A stretch of 35,479 nucleotides of DNA, taken from assembly GCA_022865785.1 (NCBI GenBank), contig JALHTJ010000045.1, positions 1-35,479 of the forward strand, given 5' to 3'. Positions 6,587-16,304 of the stretch are shown in pieces. This stretch comes from Candidatus Aminicenantota bacterium (lineage in GTDB: Bacteria > Acidobacteriota > Aminicenantia > UBA2199). The notes under the pieces were generated by a model that was not told the origin of the DNA, made no database searches, and saw only the letters and a list, made by a program, of their open reading frames with translations. The translations under genes and the position numbers were made by a program. How positions within the stretch are numbered: the stretch's first letter is position 1; each line of letters begins with the position of its first letter.

Positions 6587-8134
6587 ATGAAAAAAATTCT
6601 TATAGTAATCTTATTTGTTTTTGTACTGACTCTGCCGAACCTGGCCCAGGATCAGGATGTCAAATCCTTATCTTTGGATGAAGTAATCGAGCAGGCATTG
6701 AAAAATAATCTCGACTTGCAAATCGAGATGTCCAACCCGGAGATATCCCAGGCCCTCTTGGACAAGAATGCCGCGATATTCATACCGACCCTGACGTTTG
6801 ATCTCGGCCGCGGGTCGACCACTACACCCAGTTCCAGTATTTTTACCGGTGCCGATGTCGAAAGAGCCGATTCAGGCATATTGTCCTTCACCATTTCCCA
6901 GAGATTGCTCCTGGGAGGCAGCCTCAATATCATTCTGGATAATTCCCGCAATTCGACCAACTCGGTATACAGCAATATCAACCCCCGCTACAATTCACAG
7001 CTCAAATTTAGCCTGGTTCAACCCCTTTTAAAAAATTTCGGGCTTACGGCCACCAAGAGAAACATCTATGTTGCCCGTAATAACAAGGACAAGTCGCTCT
7101 TTGCCCTGAAGCAGCAGGTGATCAACCTGATCTACCAGGCCGAAGAAGCGTATTGGAACCTGGTCTACTCGCACCAGAACCTCGAGGTCAAGCAGAAATC
7201 GTTGCAATTGGCCAAGGACCTGCTCAAGCAGAATGAAATCCAGGTTAAAGTGGGCGTCTCGGCTCCCATGGATATTCTGACCGCCCAAGCCGAAGTGGCA
7301 TCCAGGGAAAGCGAGTCCCTGCAGGCCCGCAGCCAGATCCAGACCTACGAAGAAAATTTGCGCCGAATTTTAAATATCAGCCAGATGCCGGAAGCCATCG
7401 TCCCCCAGGACAAACCGCTGTTCAGTCCGCTGCAGGTTGATTTCAACCAATTCCTGCTGGAGGCCCTGGAAAAGCGGCCCGACATTGAGCAGGTGCGGCT
7501 CGACTTGAAGAGCAAGAACATCGACGTTCGTTATTTTCGCAATCAACTGCTTCCCAACCTGCAGTTAAGCGCATCCTATTACGCAAAAGGTCTGAGTGGC
7601 ACTCCCCAGGACGTGGATTTCAGCCTTTTGCCCACCGATTCGGTGATTAGCGATATCGGAGGCAATTTAAATGATTCGTTGCGGGACGTTTTGAAAAACC
7701 TCTATGGCAATTATTCCTTCGGTCTGCAGTTGTCCGTCCCGCTTTTCAACACGTCGGCGCGGGCCGACCTGGTCCAGGCCCGCTTGAATCTGGAGCAATC
7801 CCTGCTGCTTCTGAAGAAAACCGAGAGCACCATCTATTCCGAGGTCAAGCAGATCATCATGGACCTGGAAACCACGGCCAAGATCGTCGAAGCCAACCGC
7901 ATTTCCCGTGAATTGGCCGAGCAAAAACTGGTTGCCGAACAAAAAAAGCTGGCGGTCGGCCTTTCGACCAATTACCTGGTTTTGCAATACCAGCGTGATT
8001 TTTCCAACGCCCAGATCGCCGAACTGAAATCGCTGATCGATTACAATCTGGCCCTTTCCCGGGTCAACAAAGTGCTTGGCACAACCCTGGAAAAGCACCA
8101 GATCGTATTCACTGAAATGTTGCTGAAAAAATAA
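6587..8134 (+). CDS. TolC-like outer membrane efflux protein
   Basis: A 515-residue outer membrane channel protein. It has a signal peptide (MKKILIVILFVFVLTLPNLAQ), then two repeats of the outer membrane efflux family (PF02321): the first opens SLSLDEVIEQALKNNLDLQ (about residue 28), the second around 280-490 with long helices such as ARADLVQARLNLEQSLLLLKK. YRNNL-type helix starts and the VGVSAPMDILTAQAEVASRE segment fit the TolC hairpins. Such trimers span the outer membrane and periplasm to export drugs, lipids or proteins with an inner-membrane pump. No pump or adaptor gene is next to it. A GGAGG ribosome site precedes the ATG by about 7 bases. Confidence 0.88.
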   Translation: MKKILIVILFVFVLTLPNLAQDQDVKSLSLDEVIEQALKNNLDLQIEMSNPEISQALLDKNAAIFIPTLTFDLGRGSTTTPSSSIFTGADVERADSGILSFTISQRLLLGGSLNIILDNSRNSTNSVYSNINPRYNSQLKFSLVQPLLKNFGLTATKRNIYVARNNKDKSLFALKQQVINLIYQAEEAYWNLVYSHQNLEVKQKSLQLAKDLLKQNEIQVKVGVSAPMDILTAQAEVASRESESLQARSQIQTYEENLRRILNISQMPEAIVPQDKPLFSPLQVDFNQFLLEALEKRPDIEQVRLDLKSKNIDVRYFRNQLLPNLQLSASYYAKGLSGTPQDVDFSLLPTDSVISDIGGNLNDSLRDVLKNLYGNYSFGLQLSVPLFNTSARADLVQARLNLEQSLLLLKKTESTIYSEVKQIIMDLETTAKIVEANRISRELAEQKLVAEQKKLAVGLSTNYLVLQYQRDFSNAQIAELKSLIDYNLALSRVNKVLGTTLEKHQIVFTEMLLKK

Positions 8135-8162
8135 GTAAGTCGGGCTGTTTTTTGCATAGTTG

Positions 8163-8191
8163 TTTACAATTCTATTCTTTTCTGTTAAAAT
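8163..8191 (+). promoter_or_regulatory. promoter of rpsO-pnp
   Basis: -35 TTTACA (8163-8168), 17-base spacer, -10 TAAAAT (8186-8191), followed by a leader of about 29 bases with an AGGAGG ribosome site at 8216-8221. Confidence 0.7.
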
Positions 8192-8226
8192 ATACTATCA
8201 TTTCGCATAAATAATAGGAGGAAATT

Positions 8227-8496
8227 GTGAGTATTACCAAGGAAACCAAGGAGAAACTGATCGGCCGTTTTCAGATAAACGACAAGGACACGGGTTCGTC
8301 CGAAGTTCAGGTATCGATTTTAACTGAAAGGATCAGAAATTTGACCGAGCATTTTAAAACCCACAAAAAGGACAATCATTCCCGCAAAGGTTTGTTGACG
8401 ATGGTTTCAACCAGAAAAAAACTTTTAAACTACCTGCGCAAGACCGATTACGACAAATATTTGAAAATCATTCAGGAACTGGAATTGAGAAAGTAA
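8227..8496 (+). CDS. rpsO: 30S ribosomal protein S15
   Basis: An 89-residue protein that matches S15 over its full length: [36 protein letters not shown] at the N-terminus and [24 protein letters not shown] later are diagnostic. S15 binds 16S rRNA early in assembly of the small subunit. Translation starts at GTG (8227), set by a strong AGGAGG site. It is followed 19 bases later by pnp, the conserved rpsO-pnp order known from many bacteria. Confidence 0.98.
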   Translation: MSITKETKEKLIGRFQINDKDTGSSEVQVSILTERIRNLTEHFKTHKKDNHSRKGLLTMVSTRKKLLNYLRKTDYDKYLKIIQELELRK

Positions 8497-8515
8497 ATTT
8501 ATTCAGGAGAAATAT

Positions 8516-10597
8516 ATGCAAAAAACAATTCAGATCGAAATAGACGGTTCTACCTTAAAAATCGATATCCATCGCTGGGCCCAGCAGTCGAACGGTTCGG
8601 CCCTGCTCACTTATAAGGACAACATGGTCCTGGTCACCGCCAACATGCGCGAAGAGGCAAAAGCCGCCCAGGATTTCCTGCCGCTCATGGTGGATTTCAG
8701 GGAAAATACCTACTCCGCCGGTAAAATTCCCGGCGGCTTTTTCAAACGGGAAGGCAGGCCATCGGAAAAGGAAGTGCTGCTTTCACGGCTCATAGACCGC
8801 CCCATCCGTCCGCTTTTTGCCGACAACTATAATCACGACACCCAGGTCATTGCCATGCTGTTGTCCGCTGATTTCAGCATCGACTATGATTCAATGGGAA
8901 TTATCGGCGCGTCTGCAGCCCTGATCTCTTCCACCATTCCCTTCAGCACGCCCCTGGGTGCGGTGAAGATCGGCTGGAAGAACAATGAGTATTTCATCAA
9001 TCCCGGCCAGGACGTTCTGAAGGAATTGGAAATGGTGCTGCAGGTGGCCGGAACCGAGCAGGAAGTGGTTATGTTGGAAGCCGCCGGCAATGAATTTTCT
9101 GATGAGGTATTCATGGAAGGTTTGCGCCGGGCCAAGGAAGTGATCGCCAGGATCTGCCAGGCGCAAAAAGAACTGCTGAATCCCGATAAAATGGTCGTGG
9201 CCTCCAAACCGGAAGCCGCGGCTCTGGTGGACGATCTCCGCGACAAGTTCACCGCCCAGATCCGCGATGCCATTTTTACCCAGGACCGAGTGCTGCGCCG
9301 CTTGAAGATCAAGGCCATTCAGGAAGAGATCATGCAAGGCAAGGAAGAAGAGGAAATCGTCAGGATCAAGGGAGCTTTTGAAAAAGTTGAGGCCCAGATC
9401 TTTCGCCAGACCCTGCTTCAGGGAAAAAAGCGAACCGACAACCGTGCTTTTGATGAGATTCGGGCCATTTCCATTGAATTGGGCATCCTGCCCCGGGTCC
9501 ATGGCTCGGCGGTTTTCACCCGCGGTGAAACCCAGTCGCTGTCGACCGTGACCCTGGGTTCCGAAGACGACGCCCAGAGGCTGGATAACCTGAACGGCGA
9601 TGAAACCAAGAAAAAATTCCTTTTGCACTACAATTTCCCGCCTTTTTCGGTTGGTGAAGTCAGCTTTCTCAGGGGCGCCGGCCGCCGCGAGATCGGACAT
9701 GGCAATCTGGCTGAAAAATCCCTGAGCAAAGTGATCCCGGACAGTGAGAATTTTCCCTATACCATCCGCGTGGTTTCCGACATTCTGGAATCCAACGGCT
9801 CCTCCTCCATGGCTACGGTGTGCGGCGCTACCCTGGCCCTGATGAACGCCGGAGTGCCCATCAAGGCGCCGGTGGCCGGCATTGCCATGGGCCTGGTCAA
9901 GGAAGGAGATCAATTCGCGGTTCTGACCGATATAGCCGGTTATGAAGATCATTTTGGCGACATGGATTTCAAAGTGGCCGGTACCGAGAAGGGCATCACA
10001 GCCATTCAACTGGATATCAAGATCAAGGGGTTGACCGATGAGATCATCCGCCTTGCCATTGAGGATGCCCGCAAAGCATATTTGTTCATTCTGGCCAAAA
10101 TGAAGTCGGTAATCGCCGTTCCTTCCGAAAAACTTTCCGAATACGCTCCGGTCATTCTGACCATGATGATCCCTGTTGACAAAATCAGAGATTTGATCGG
10201 CCCGGGCGGAAAAAACATCAAAGAACTTGTGGCCACTTATAGTGTCAAGATCAATGCCGAAGATGACGGCAAGGTTTCCATTGCCGCGGCCAACCGCGAA
10301 TTGGGGGAAAAAGTGATCGCCCGTATCGAAGCCATGACCGGATCGCCGGAAGTCAACAAGATCTATAACGGTAAGATCAACCGCATTGAAGATTACGGGC
10401 TGTTTGTGGAGATCATGCCAGGCGTGACCGGACTGCTGCATGTTTCGGAAATTTCCAACCAGCGCATCCGCGATGTCCGCCAGGAATACAAACTGGGTCA
10501 GATGATCGAGGTAAAAGTTTTGGCCCTGGATCGTGACAACAAGATGAAACTGAGCCATAAAGTTCTGGAAAATCAGCCGCGCGACGGCGAGAACTGA
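8516..10597 (+). CDS. pnp: polynucleotide phosphorylase
   Basis: A 693-residue 3'-5' exoribonuclease that degrades RNA with phosphate, normal length for the family. Domains in order: first RNase PH domain (1-140), helical linker (about 145-300), second RNase PH domain (about 305-540) with [14 protein letters not shown] and the catalytic-site stretch [18 protein letters not shown] domain with [12 protein letters not shown] (about 562-620), and an S1 domain beginning [15 protein letters not shown] (about 622-690). Both RNA-binding domains are intact. The ribosome site is AGGAGA, 7 bases from the ATG. It shares the rpsO promoter. Confidence 0.98.
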   Translation: MQKTIQIEIDGSTLKIDIHRWAQQSNGSALLTYKDNMVLVTANMREEAKAAQDFLPLMVDFRENTYSAGKIPGGFFKREGRPSEKEVLLSRLIDRPIRPLFADNYNHDTQVIAMLLSADFSIDYDSMGIIGASAALISSTIPFSTPLGAVKIGWKNNEYFINPGQDVLKELEMVLQVAGTEQEVVMLEAAGNEFSDEVFMEGLRRAKEVIARICQAQKELLNPDKMVVASKPEAAALVDDLRDKFTAQIRDAIFTQDRVLRRLKIKAIQEEIMQGKEEEEIVRIKGAFEKVEAQIFRQTLLQGKKRTDNRAFDEIRAISIELGILPRVHGSAVFTRGETQSLSTVTLGSEDDAQRLDNLNGDETKKKFLLHYNFPPFSVGEVSFLRGAGRREIGHGNLAEKSLSKVIPDSENFPYTIRVVSDILESNGSSSMATVCGATLALMNAGVPIKAPVAGIAMGLVKEGDQFAVLTDIAGYEDHFGDMDFKVAGTEKGITAIQLDIKIKGLTDEIIRLAIEDARKAYLFILAKMKSVIAVPSEKLSEYAPVILTMMIPVDKIRDLIGPGGKNIKELVATYSVKINAEDDGKVSIAAANRELGEKVIARIEAMTGSPEVNKIYNGKINRIEDYGLFVEIMPGVTGLLHVSEISNQRIRDVRQEYKLGQMIEVKVLALDRDNKMKLSHKVLENQPRDGEN

Positions 10598-10635
10598 AAA
10601 CCGATCCGTTACGTGCCCGGCTGGGAGGCGTGATC

Positions 10636-11154
10636 ATGCAGGATCGCCATATAGGCAAAGACAGCGGCTGTTCACCGGTTTTTCTCAAGAGTTCCGGCTG
10701 CCAGCGCGGCTTCACCTTGATCGAGGTCATTACCGTGAGCGTGATCATAGCCATTCTGGCCGTGGCCACCATTCCCCTGGCCCACAACGCATTTCAACGT
10801 GAAAAAGAGATCGATCTGCGTCGGGCTTTGCGCACCCTGCGCACGGCGATCGATGACTACAAAAAATTTGTCGAGGAAAACAAGATCGATGTGGAAGAGG
10901 ATAGCTACGGTTATCCGGAAAAACTGGAACTGCTGATCACGGGTATTGAATACAAGAACAAGAAAAACAAGACCCGTCTGGCCAAATTTCTGCGCCGCAT
11001 TCCTTTGGACCCGATCAACCGCTCTTACAATTGGGGGCTGAGTTCCTATCAGGACAAACTCGGATCCCGCCGCTGGGGCGGGCAGAATGTCTGGGACGTC
11101 TACTGCGACTCAAATAAAAAGGCCCTGGACGGCAGCTACTACCGCGATTGGTGA
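10636..11154 (+). CDS. type II secretion / type IV pilus pseudopilin (GspG-like)
   Basis: A 172-residue prepilin. The type IV prepilin signal is clear: cleavage after Gly in QRGFTLIEVITVSVIIAILA, with Glu at +5 and a hydrophobic helix. The leader is long (about 25 residues). The C-terminus, with IPLDPINRSYNWGL, WGGQNVWDVYCDS and ALDGSYYRDW, matches pseudopilins common in acidobacterial and deltaproteobacterial genomes. It probably assembles in a type II secretion or pilus fibre whose other genes are elsewhere. I start at the ATG at 10636 because GGGAGG lies 7 bases upstream; the in-frame GTG at 10630 is too close. It follows pnp by 38 bases. Confidence 0.85.
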   Translation: MQDRHIGKDSGCSPVFLKSSGCQRGFTLIEVITVSVIIAILAVATIPLAHNAFQREKEIDLRRALRTLRTAIDDYKKFVEENKIDVEEDSYGYPEKLELLITGIEYKNKKNKTRLAKFLRRIPLDPINRSYNWGLSSYQDKLGSRRWGGQNVWDVYCDSNKKALDGSYYRDW

Positions 11155-11165
11155 AGCTCCGTTTC

Positions 11166-11205
11166 CTGACCGACCTCTATTCTAAATCGGCCAATGCCCG
11201 GTCAG
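11166..11205. terminator. possible shared terminator hairpin
   Basis: CTGACCG (11166-11172) and CGGTCAG (11199-11205) can pair around a 26-base loop between the converging pseudopilin and receptor genes, overlapping the receptor stop codon. There is no T run. Confidence 0.25.
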
Positions 11206-13385
11206 AAGTTCAGGTTCAATCCCAGGGAAAAATCCAAACCTTTGGCCGGGGGAATGTCAGGATCGGCATTGGCGAAATAAACGCTATCGAACAGGTTGGC
11301 GATTTTTAAAAACACGAACAGTCGGTTGGAAAAATAACAACCGGCTTTGACAGAGGTGACGCTGTAGGCGGGAATGGCGGTTTCCGCCGGGCCAGGGTGT
11401 TTCACTGCCGCTGAGGCCAGCCAGTTCACTTCACTCCAAAACCTGCCCAGCCAGAATTTCGCCCCCAAAAACAATTTTGGGCTGGGAATGTCGTTGACTG
11501 GTTTTTCGCTGATTGTGCTTCTGCCTATATAGTAGAAGGCGTTGCCGAACAGCTCCAATTTTTTCAGAGGATAGAATTGAAATTCCAATTCCAGGCCGCG
11601 AATGCGGCCTTGTTCGATGTTATCGTAAGTGTAGGCAGTGTCGTCCAGCTGAAATTTCTCGATCATGTCGCGTACAGAATATTGGAAAAAGTAAGTGCCG
11701 AGGAAAATGTTTTTACAGTGGATCTTCAAGCCGGCGTCGAGGTTCAGGCTTTTTTCAGGTTTCAGGTCGGGATTGCCGACGATGGAGCTGCGGCCGGTGA
11801 TGCCGGTGTAGAATGCCTCGCTCAATGATGGCAGGCGGTAGGCAGTACCGGCGTTGAAAAACAGGGTCAAAGTATCCTTGATTTTTCTGGTAATGCCCAG
11901 AAAAAAAGCCGGCGCCCACGAAGATTTTTTCAAAAAAACACCGGCAGAAAGGGCATTTCTCAAAAATGCTCCCAGGCGGGCGCCTGCGAGCAGGTCAAAA
12001 GCGGCCAGCCCTGAGTAATCCAGCATAGCGTATATTCCCAGGTCGTTGCGTTTGCCGTTTTCTACGGGAAAGGAACTGTTGCTTAAAAAACCGTTCCTCC
12101 ATGTTTCGTTTTCCATATCGACATTGGTCCGTCCGTAATAATCGACACCTAATTGGTATGAAAGATTGCTGTTCAGGCTTTTCTTCAAGGTTGTGCGCAC
12201 GCCGAAATCCAGGGCGTTATTTCTTGAAATATCGACTTGTTGGCTTGCTTGCTTGATTTTGTCGAGTTCATAATCGTTGGGATTGAGAAAAAGGGAAAAA
12301 TTCAGGGAGCTGTTCGCATTCGGGTAATTTTCGTTGTAAGTGATGTTCAGCAGGTTGATGTTTTCCCGCGGATAAAATGATGAAATGGCAGGATCGTTTG
12401 CTCTTTCGGGCTTGCCGATATCCCGGCCGGCAGATTTCAAAAAGCTGAGACTGAAGCTGCGGTTTTCGGTCTCGTAGCCGGCAATGAGATTCCCAGTGTA
12501 ATAGCGGTACCCCGAGTTAAACACCCTTTCGCCAGCAGCTGAATAATCGCCGGCTTGAGAAATTTGCATTGCGCTGAACACTGAATAGGATCCGAATTTT
12601 TGGTTTAGCGAAAAGCCGCCATTCATTTTTTGGTCGGCCGCATGGCCGCTGATGTTCAGGGCGACAAATCCGGGCTCGGCATTTTGGGCATCACGGGGTA
12701 TGATCTGAATCACACCGCCGATGGCATCGGAACCATAGAGGACCGAAGCCGCCGAACGCACGACCTCTATTTGTTGAACTAGTTCGGGCGGGTAAAATTG
12801 CGCCGCCGCGCCGGCGCTGCGGTCGCTGGTGATACGCGCCCCGGCGGCCAGCAGCAGGATGCGCCGCCGGGCCAGGCCGCGGATGCTGGGAGTAACCGCA
12901 ATGCCGCCCTTGCCGATGAAATGCACTCCCGGTGAGTTTTGCAAAGCCTGGACGATGCTCTCGGACTGGCTTTCCCTGATCCCGATTTTGGAAACAACAT
13001 TCTGGGCGAAGGGCACGGCAATGGTCTTTTGCGATTCATTCAAAGCGGTAACGGTAACATCCTCCCTAAGAAGTTTCAAGGGGATGAGATAAATTTTCAG
13101 ATCGGGCGTTATTTCCTTCAAGACAACTGTTCTTTTCTCCAGGTAGTGTTGCGGGCTTTCAAAATAAAGTTCAAAAACGGTTTCGCTGGCAGCGACTTTA
13201 AAAACGAATTCACCTTTTTCGTTTGAAAGCAGTGAGCGTCCGCTGGCACCGATCCGGATACTGACGCCGGCCAGCGGCCGGTTGTAAATATCCTTGATCG
13301 TGCCATGGACTTCCATTCCTGCCATGGGCAGAGAAAACAGGGTTACTAAAAAAACGAGCCAAGACAGTTCTTTTGCTTTAGGCAT
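11202..13385 (-). CDS. TonB-dependent outer membrane receptor with carboxypeptidase-like N-terminal domain
   Basis: A 727-residue receptor. After a signal peptide (MPKAKELSWLVFLVTLFSLPMAG) comes a carboxypeptidase regulatory-like domain (about 24-105, VHGTIKDIYNRPLAGVSIRIG), then a plug (about 115-230) with SIVQALQNSPGVHF, PSIRGLARRRILLL and SVLYGSDAIGGVIQI, and a 22-strand type barrel to the C-terminal LDFSLGLNLNF, ending in Phe. It imports a siderophore, cobalamin, metal or glycan across the outer membrane; the substrate cannot be read. The start at 13385 has AAGGA upstream and gives a proper signal peptide. It is divergent from tsaD. Confidence 0.88.
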   Translation of the reverse strand: MPKAKELSWLVFLVTLFSLPMAGMEVHGTIKDIYNRPLAGVSIRIGASGRSLLSNEKGEFVFKVAASETVFELYFESPQHYLEKRTVVLKEITPDLKIYLIPLKLLREDVTVTALNESQKTIAVPFAQNVVSKIGIRESQSESIVQALQNSPGVHFIGKGGIAVTPSIRGLARRRILLLAAGARITSDRSAGAAAQFYPPELVQQIEVVRSAASVLYGSDAIGGVIQIIPRDAQNAEPGFVALNISGHAADQKMNGGFSLNQKFGSYSVFSAMQISQAGDYSAAGERVFNSGYRYYTGNLIAGYETENRSFSLSFLKSAGRDIGKPERANDPAISSFYPRENINLLNITYNENYPNANSSLNFSLFLNPNDYELDKIKQASQQVDISRNNALDFGVRTTLKKSLNSNLSYQLGVDYYGRTNVDMENETWRNGFLSNSSFPVENGKRNDLGIYAMLDYSGLAAFDLLAGARLGAFLRNALSAGVFLKKSSWAPAFFLGITRKIKDTLTLFFNAGTAYRLPSLSEAFYTGITGRSSIVGNPDLKPEKSLNLDAGLKIHCKNIFLGTYFFQYSVRDMIEKFQLDDTAYTYDNIEQGRIRGLELEFQFYPLKKLELFGNAFYYIGRSTISEKPVNDIPSPKLFLGAKFWLGRFWSEVNWLASAAVKHPGPAETAIPAYSVTSVKAGCYFSNRLFVFLKIANLFDSVYFANADPDIPPAKGLDFSLGLNLNF

Positions 13386-13440
13386 GGATTCCTTTTTTGT
13401 TTTTACGTATGCGGATGTTTTTTGTTTTTCGTTAAGGTTA

Positions 13441-13469
13441 TTGTAGATGAATTTTGAATTTGCTATCAT
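13441..13469 (+). promoter_or_regulatory. promoter of tsaD
   Basis: -35 TTGTAG (13441-13446), 17-base spacer, -10 TATCAT (13464-13469) with an upstream TGC (extended -10). The predicted start near 13476 supports the TTG start codon at 13487 and excludes in-frame starts further up. Confidence 0.6.
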
Positions 13470-13486
13470 GTGCTTCGGGAGGAACC

Positions 13487-14524
13487 TTGTATATTCTGGG
13501 CATAGAGTCGTCCTGCGATGAAACAGCAGTGGCCGTGGTCGAAAGGGGCGCAAAAAATAGCGTGCGGGCCGAGCAGATCAAATCTCAGGTCGACCTGCAT
13601 GCCCTTTACGGCGGGATCGTTCCCGAAATCGCCGCCAGGACGCACTGCGAAACGATCGACCTGCTGACCAGCCGGGCATTGCAGCAGGCCGGCGTCGGTA
13701 TCGAGGATATTGATATTTTGGCGCTGACCCAGGGGCCGGGGCTGATCGGCTCCCTGCTCATCGGCCTGGCGTTCGCCAAGGGACTGGCCATGGTCCACGA
13801 CCTGCCGCTGGTCGCCGTTGACCATATTGCGGCTCATATTGAATCTCCCTTCATCAGCCACCAGGAGATCGCCTACCCGCTCCTGGCCCTGGTGGTTTCC
13901 GGAGGACATACATCACTTTTTTACCATGAGGAAAAATTCAATGGCCGGGTGATCGCCAAAACCCGTGACGATGCCGCCGGCGAGGTTATGGATAAAGTGG
14001 CCAAGCATTTCGGCCTGGGTTATCCGGGCGGACCGCTTCTCGACAAACTGTATATAAACGGTGATCCCAAAAAGTTTACTTTTAAAATACCGCGCATGAG
14101 CGACGGCGGTGCTGATTTTTCTTTTTCCGGATACAAGTCGGCGCTGCTGCGCCAGGCCCAAAAAATGAATATCCAACCCCACAGTCAGGATTTTTACGAC
14201 CTGCTGGCCTCTTTTTTAAGCGCTTTGGTCGAATATTTACTTGGCAAAACCCTGGCCGCGGCCAAAGACCTGCCCGTCCGCTCGTTGATCGTTTCCGGAG
14301 GGGTCAGCCGCAATTCGCTCCTGCGAGATCGCTTCAGCGAGGAATGTGCCCGGCTGGGCATCCCGCTTTATCTGGCCGAACCAAACTATTGCACCGATAA
14401 TGCCGCCATGATCGCCTGGCTTGGTTATGAAAAATATCAGGCCTATCCCGACCTGAACTATTTTGATCTCCATCTCAATTCCTATTCCCGAGCTCAATTC
14501 CGGGAAAGCGCCAGGCACCGTTGA
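13487..14524 (+). CDS. tsaD: tRNA N6-adenosine threonylcarbamoyltransferase TsaD
   Basis: A 345-residue ASKHA-fold protein that transfers threonylcarbamoyl to A37 of ANN-decoding tRNAs, with TsaB, TsaC and TsaE. The opening MYILGIESSCDETAVAVV, QGPGLIGSLLIGLAFAKGLA, the metal ligands His113 and His117 in DHIAAH, and VSGGHTSLF all match. The C-terminal SGGVSRNSLLRDRF and CTDNAAMIAWLG also match. Translation starts at TTG (13487): GGGAGGA lies just upstream, the family N-terminus begins there, and the promoter sits before it. The stop codon lies three bases from the end of the converging pckA. Confidence 0.97.
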   Translation: MYILGIESSCDETAVAVVERGAKNSVRAEQIKSQVDLHALYGGIVPEIAARTHCETIDLLTSRALQQAGVGIEDIDILALTQGPGLIGSLLIGLAFAKGLAMVHDLPLVAVDHIAAHIESPFISHQEIAYPLLALVVSGGHTSLFYHEEKFNGRVIAKTRDDAAGEVMDKVAKHFGLGYPGGPLLDKLYINGDPKKFTFKIPRMSDGGADFSFSGYKSALLRQAQKMNIQPHSQDFYDLLASFLSALVEYLLGKTLAAAKDLPVRSLIVSGGVSRNSLLRDRFSEECARLGIPLYLAEPNYCTDNAAMIAWLGYEKYQAYPDLNYFDLHLNSYSRAQFRESARHR

Positions 14525-14527
14525 GTG

Positions 14528-16171
14528 CTATTTCCCCGGGCACTGCCGGCGCACAGCTTCGGGCAGATTCTTGTTGCCGTAGACGCGGTCGAAATGGGCG
14601 CTGAATTCAGCGCCCAGTTTTTTGGCCCGGTTCTCAAAGGCTTCCGGGTCTTTCCATGTGTTTTTGGGCTGGAGGATCTCGGCCGGGACACCGGGACAGG
14701 CGGTGGGAATGTTGATGTGAAAGGTTTTGTCCTCAACATAAGCGGCCCGGTCCAATTCTCCGTTTAAAACTGCCCGGATGATGGCCCGGGTGATGTTGAT
14801 GTCCATGCGCTTGCCCTCGCCGTAAGGTCCGCCGCTCCAGCCGGTGTTGACCAAATAGACCTGGGTGCGGTGCTTTTTGATCTTTGCGCCCAATAGCGCA
14901 GCGTAGTCATTGGGATTGCGCGGCATAAAGGGCTGCCCGAAAAAGCGGGAAAAGGTCGAGACCGGCTCGACGATGCCGGTCTCGGTCCCGGCCAGCTTGG
15001 ATGTGTAGCCCATCAGGAACCAGAACATGGCCTGGTCCTGGTCAAGTTTGGCCACCGGGGGCAAAACGCCGTTGGCGTCGGCGGTTAAAAAAATGATGGT
15101 TTGGGGATGCTTGCCGCGGGAAGATTTCTTGATGTTCGGCAGCGAGGAGAGCAGGTAAGAGCCGCGTGAATTCTCTATCAGGCGCGAGTCGTTGAAGTCG
15201 AAGGTTCCGTCCGGATACATCATGGCGTTTTCCACTATGGCGCCATGCTTCAAATAAGGCGCCTCATGGGTGATGGCGTGATGGATCTGGGGTTCCTTGG
15301 CCGGATTCAGGTTGATCAGTTTGGCGTAGCATCCGAATTCGAAGTTGGCAATGCCATGCTTGTCCCAGCCGTGTTCGTCGTCGCCAAGCAGCGCCCTTTC
15401 CGCATCGGCGGACAAGGTGGTCTTTCCGGTTCCGGAGAGGCCGAGGAACAGGGCGATGGCTCTGTCACGGCCTTCGTTGGCCGAAGCATGCAAAGGCAAA
15501 ATCCCTGCCTTGGGCAGCAGGTAATTCATCACGGTAAACATCAGTTTTTTCACGCTGCCCATGTAGGCCGAGCCCATGACCACACCGATGTTTTGGACAA
15601 AATCCATGGCCACCACCATGTCGGAGGTGCTGCCGTCGGGAAGCTTGCGCAGCAGGCCGCTGTATTTTTGCTTGTCAAGCTTGTCGCCAGGCAGGGCGAC
15701 GAGGGTGAAGGGCTTGCCGTGAAAAATGCTGCGCGCGATGTCCTTGGGCAGCGGGCGGAACATGGTCGCAGTAAAGAGCGTGGTGACGGCGCTGTCGCTG
15801 ATGGTGCGCACCGGCAGGGCGTAACGGCTGTCGGCACCCACGACCCGGTCGGTGATGTACAATTTATCTTTGGCCGCGACCCGGGCCAGAACATCTTCCA
15901 GGATCATGGTAAAGGTTTCCGGCGCCAAAGGCAGGTTGTTCGGGGAATCCCAGTCAATTTCCCAGTCGATTTCAGGTCGCTTGACCGTCAAAGTATCCTT
16001 GGGGCTGCGACCTGTTGATTCCATCCTCGTCCAGGTGGCCAGGGCTCCGTTTTTGCTGACCAGGACCTCTCTGTTCTTCACGGCCGCCTTGATCAGGTCG
16101 CGGCGTTTGGGGTTGATTTGTACATTCCCCTTCTTGTCGATAAGAGCCGTCAATTCTTCCAGGAAATTCAT
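14528..16171 (-). CDS. pckA: phosphoenolpyruvate carboxykinase (ATP)
   Basis: A 547-residue enzyme interconverting oxaloacetate + ATP and PEP + ADP + CO2, the entry to gluconeogenesis. The ATP-type P-loop GLSGTGKTTLS (244-254) and the metal/nucleotide motif LLGDDEHGWD (261-270) are intact, and VVGADSRYALPVR supplies the substrate arginine. Length is normal. AAAGGAG lies six bases before the ATG. A strong promoter precedes it, divergent from the rpmE promoter. Confidence 0.97.
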   Translation of the reverse strand: MNFLEELTALIDKKGNVQINPKRRDLIKAAVKNREVLVSKNGALATWTRMESTGRSPKDTLTVKRPEIDWEIDWDSPNNLPLAPETFTMILEDVLARVAAKDKLYITDRVVGADSRYALPVRTISDSAVTTLFTATMFRPLPKDIARSIFHGKPFTLVALPGDKLDKQKYSGLLRKLPDGSTSDMVVAMDFVQNIGVVMGSAYMGSVKKLMFTVMNYLLPKAGILPLHASANEGRDRAIALFLGLSGTGKTTLSADAERALLGDDEHGWDKHGIANFEFGCYAKLINLNPAKEPQIHHAITHEAPYLKHGAIVENAMMYPDGTFDFNDSRLIENSRGSYLLSSLPNIKKSSRGKHPQTIIFLTADANGVLPPVAKLDQDQAMFWFLMGYTSKLAGTETGIVEPVSTFSRFFGQPFMPRNPNDYAALLGAKIKKHRTQVYLVNTGWSGGPYGEGKRMDINITRAIIRAVLNGELDRAAYVEDKTFHINIPTACPGVPAEILQPKNTWKDPEAFENRAKKLGAEFSAHFDRVYGNKNLPEAVRRQCPGK

Positions 16172-16197
16172 TTCACGCTCCTTTTGTTAAGTAGGAA

Positions 16198-16226
16198 ATT
16201 ATAATTCAACGGCAGCATAAATGCAA
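16198..16226 (-). promoter_or_regulatory. promoter of pckA
   Basis: Minus strand: -35 TTGCAT (16221-16226), 17-base spacer, -10 TATAAT (16198-16203). The leader is about 20 bases and contains the ribosome site. Confidence 0.75.
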
Positions 16227-16257
16227 CTTTTTTGAGCGGGTTTAAGCTTGGGCGGAG

Positions 16258-16287
16258 TTGACAAGCGCGGCAGAATAATGTTAAAAT
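16258..16287 (+). promoter_or_regulatory. promoter of the rpmE-prfA-prmC operon
   Basis: -35 TTGACA (16258-16263, consensus), 18-base spacer, -10 TAAAAT (16282-16287). The start near 16294 leaves a leader of about 11 bases with the CGGAGG ribosome site, so the rpmE mRNA leader is very short. Confidence 0.7.
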
Positions 16288-16304
16288 CTCTTTTCGGAGG
16301 AAGT

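Noticed and set aside
8891..10558. A 555-codon open frame on the minus strand opposite pnp
   Set aside because: It is a shadow of pnp codon bias: the plus strand encodes a full, motif-perfect PNPase, and the minus reading is low-complexity and resembles no family.
15245..16018. A 257-codon plus-strand open frame across pckA
   Set aside because: It lies wholly inside pckA, is rich in Gly, His and Gln in the way of antisense frames, and has no ribosome site or domain.
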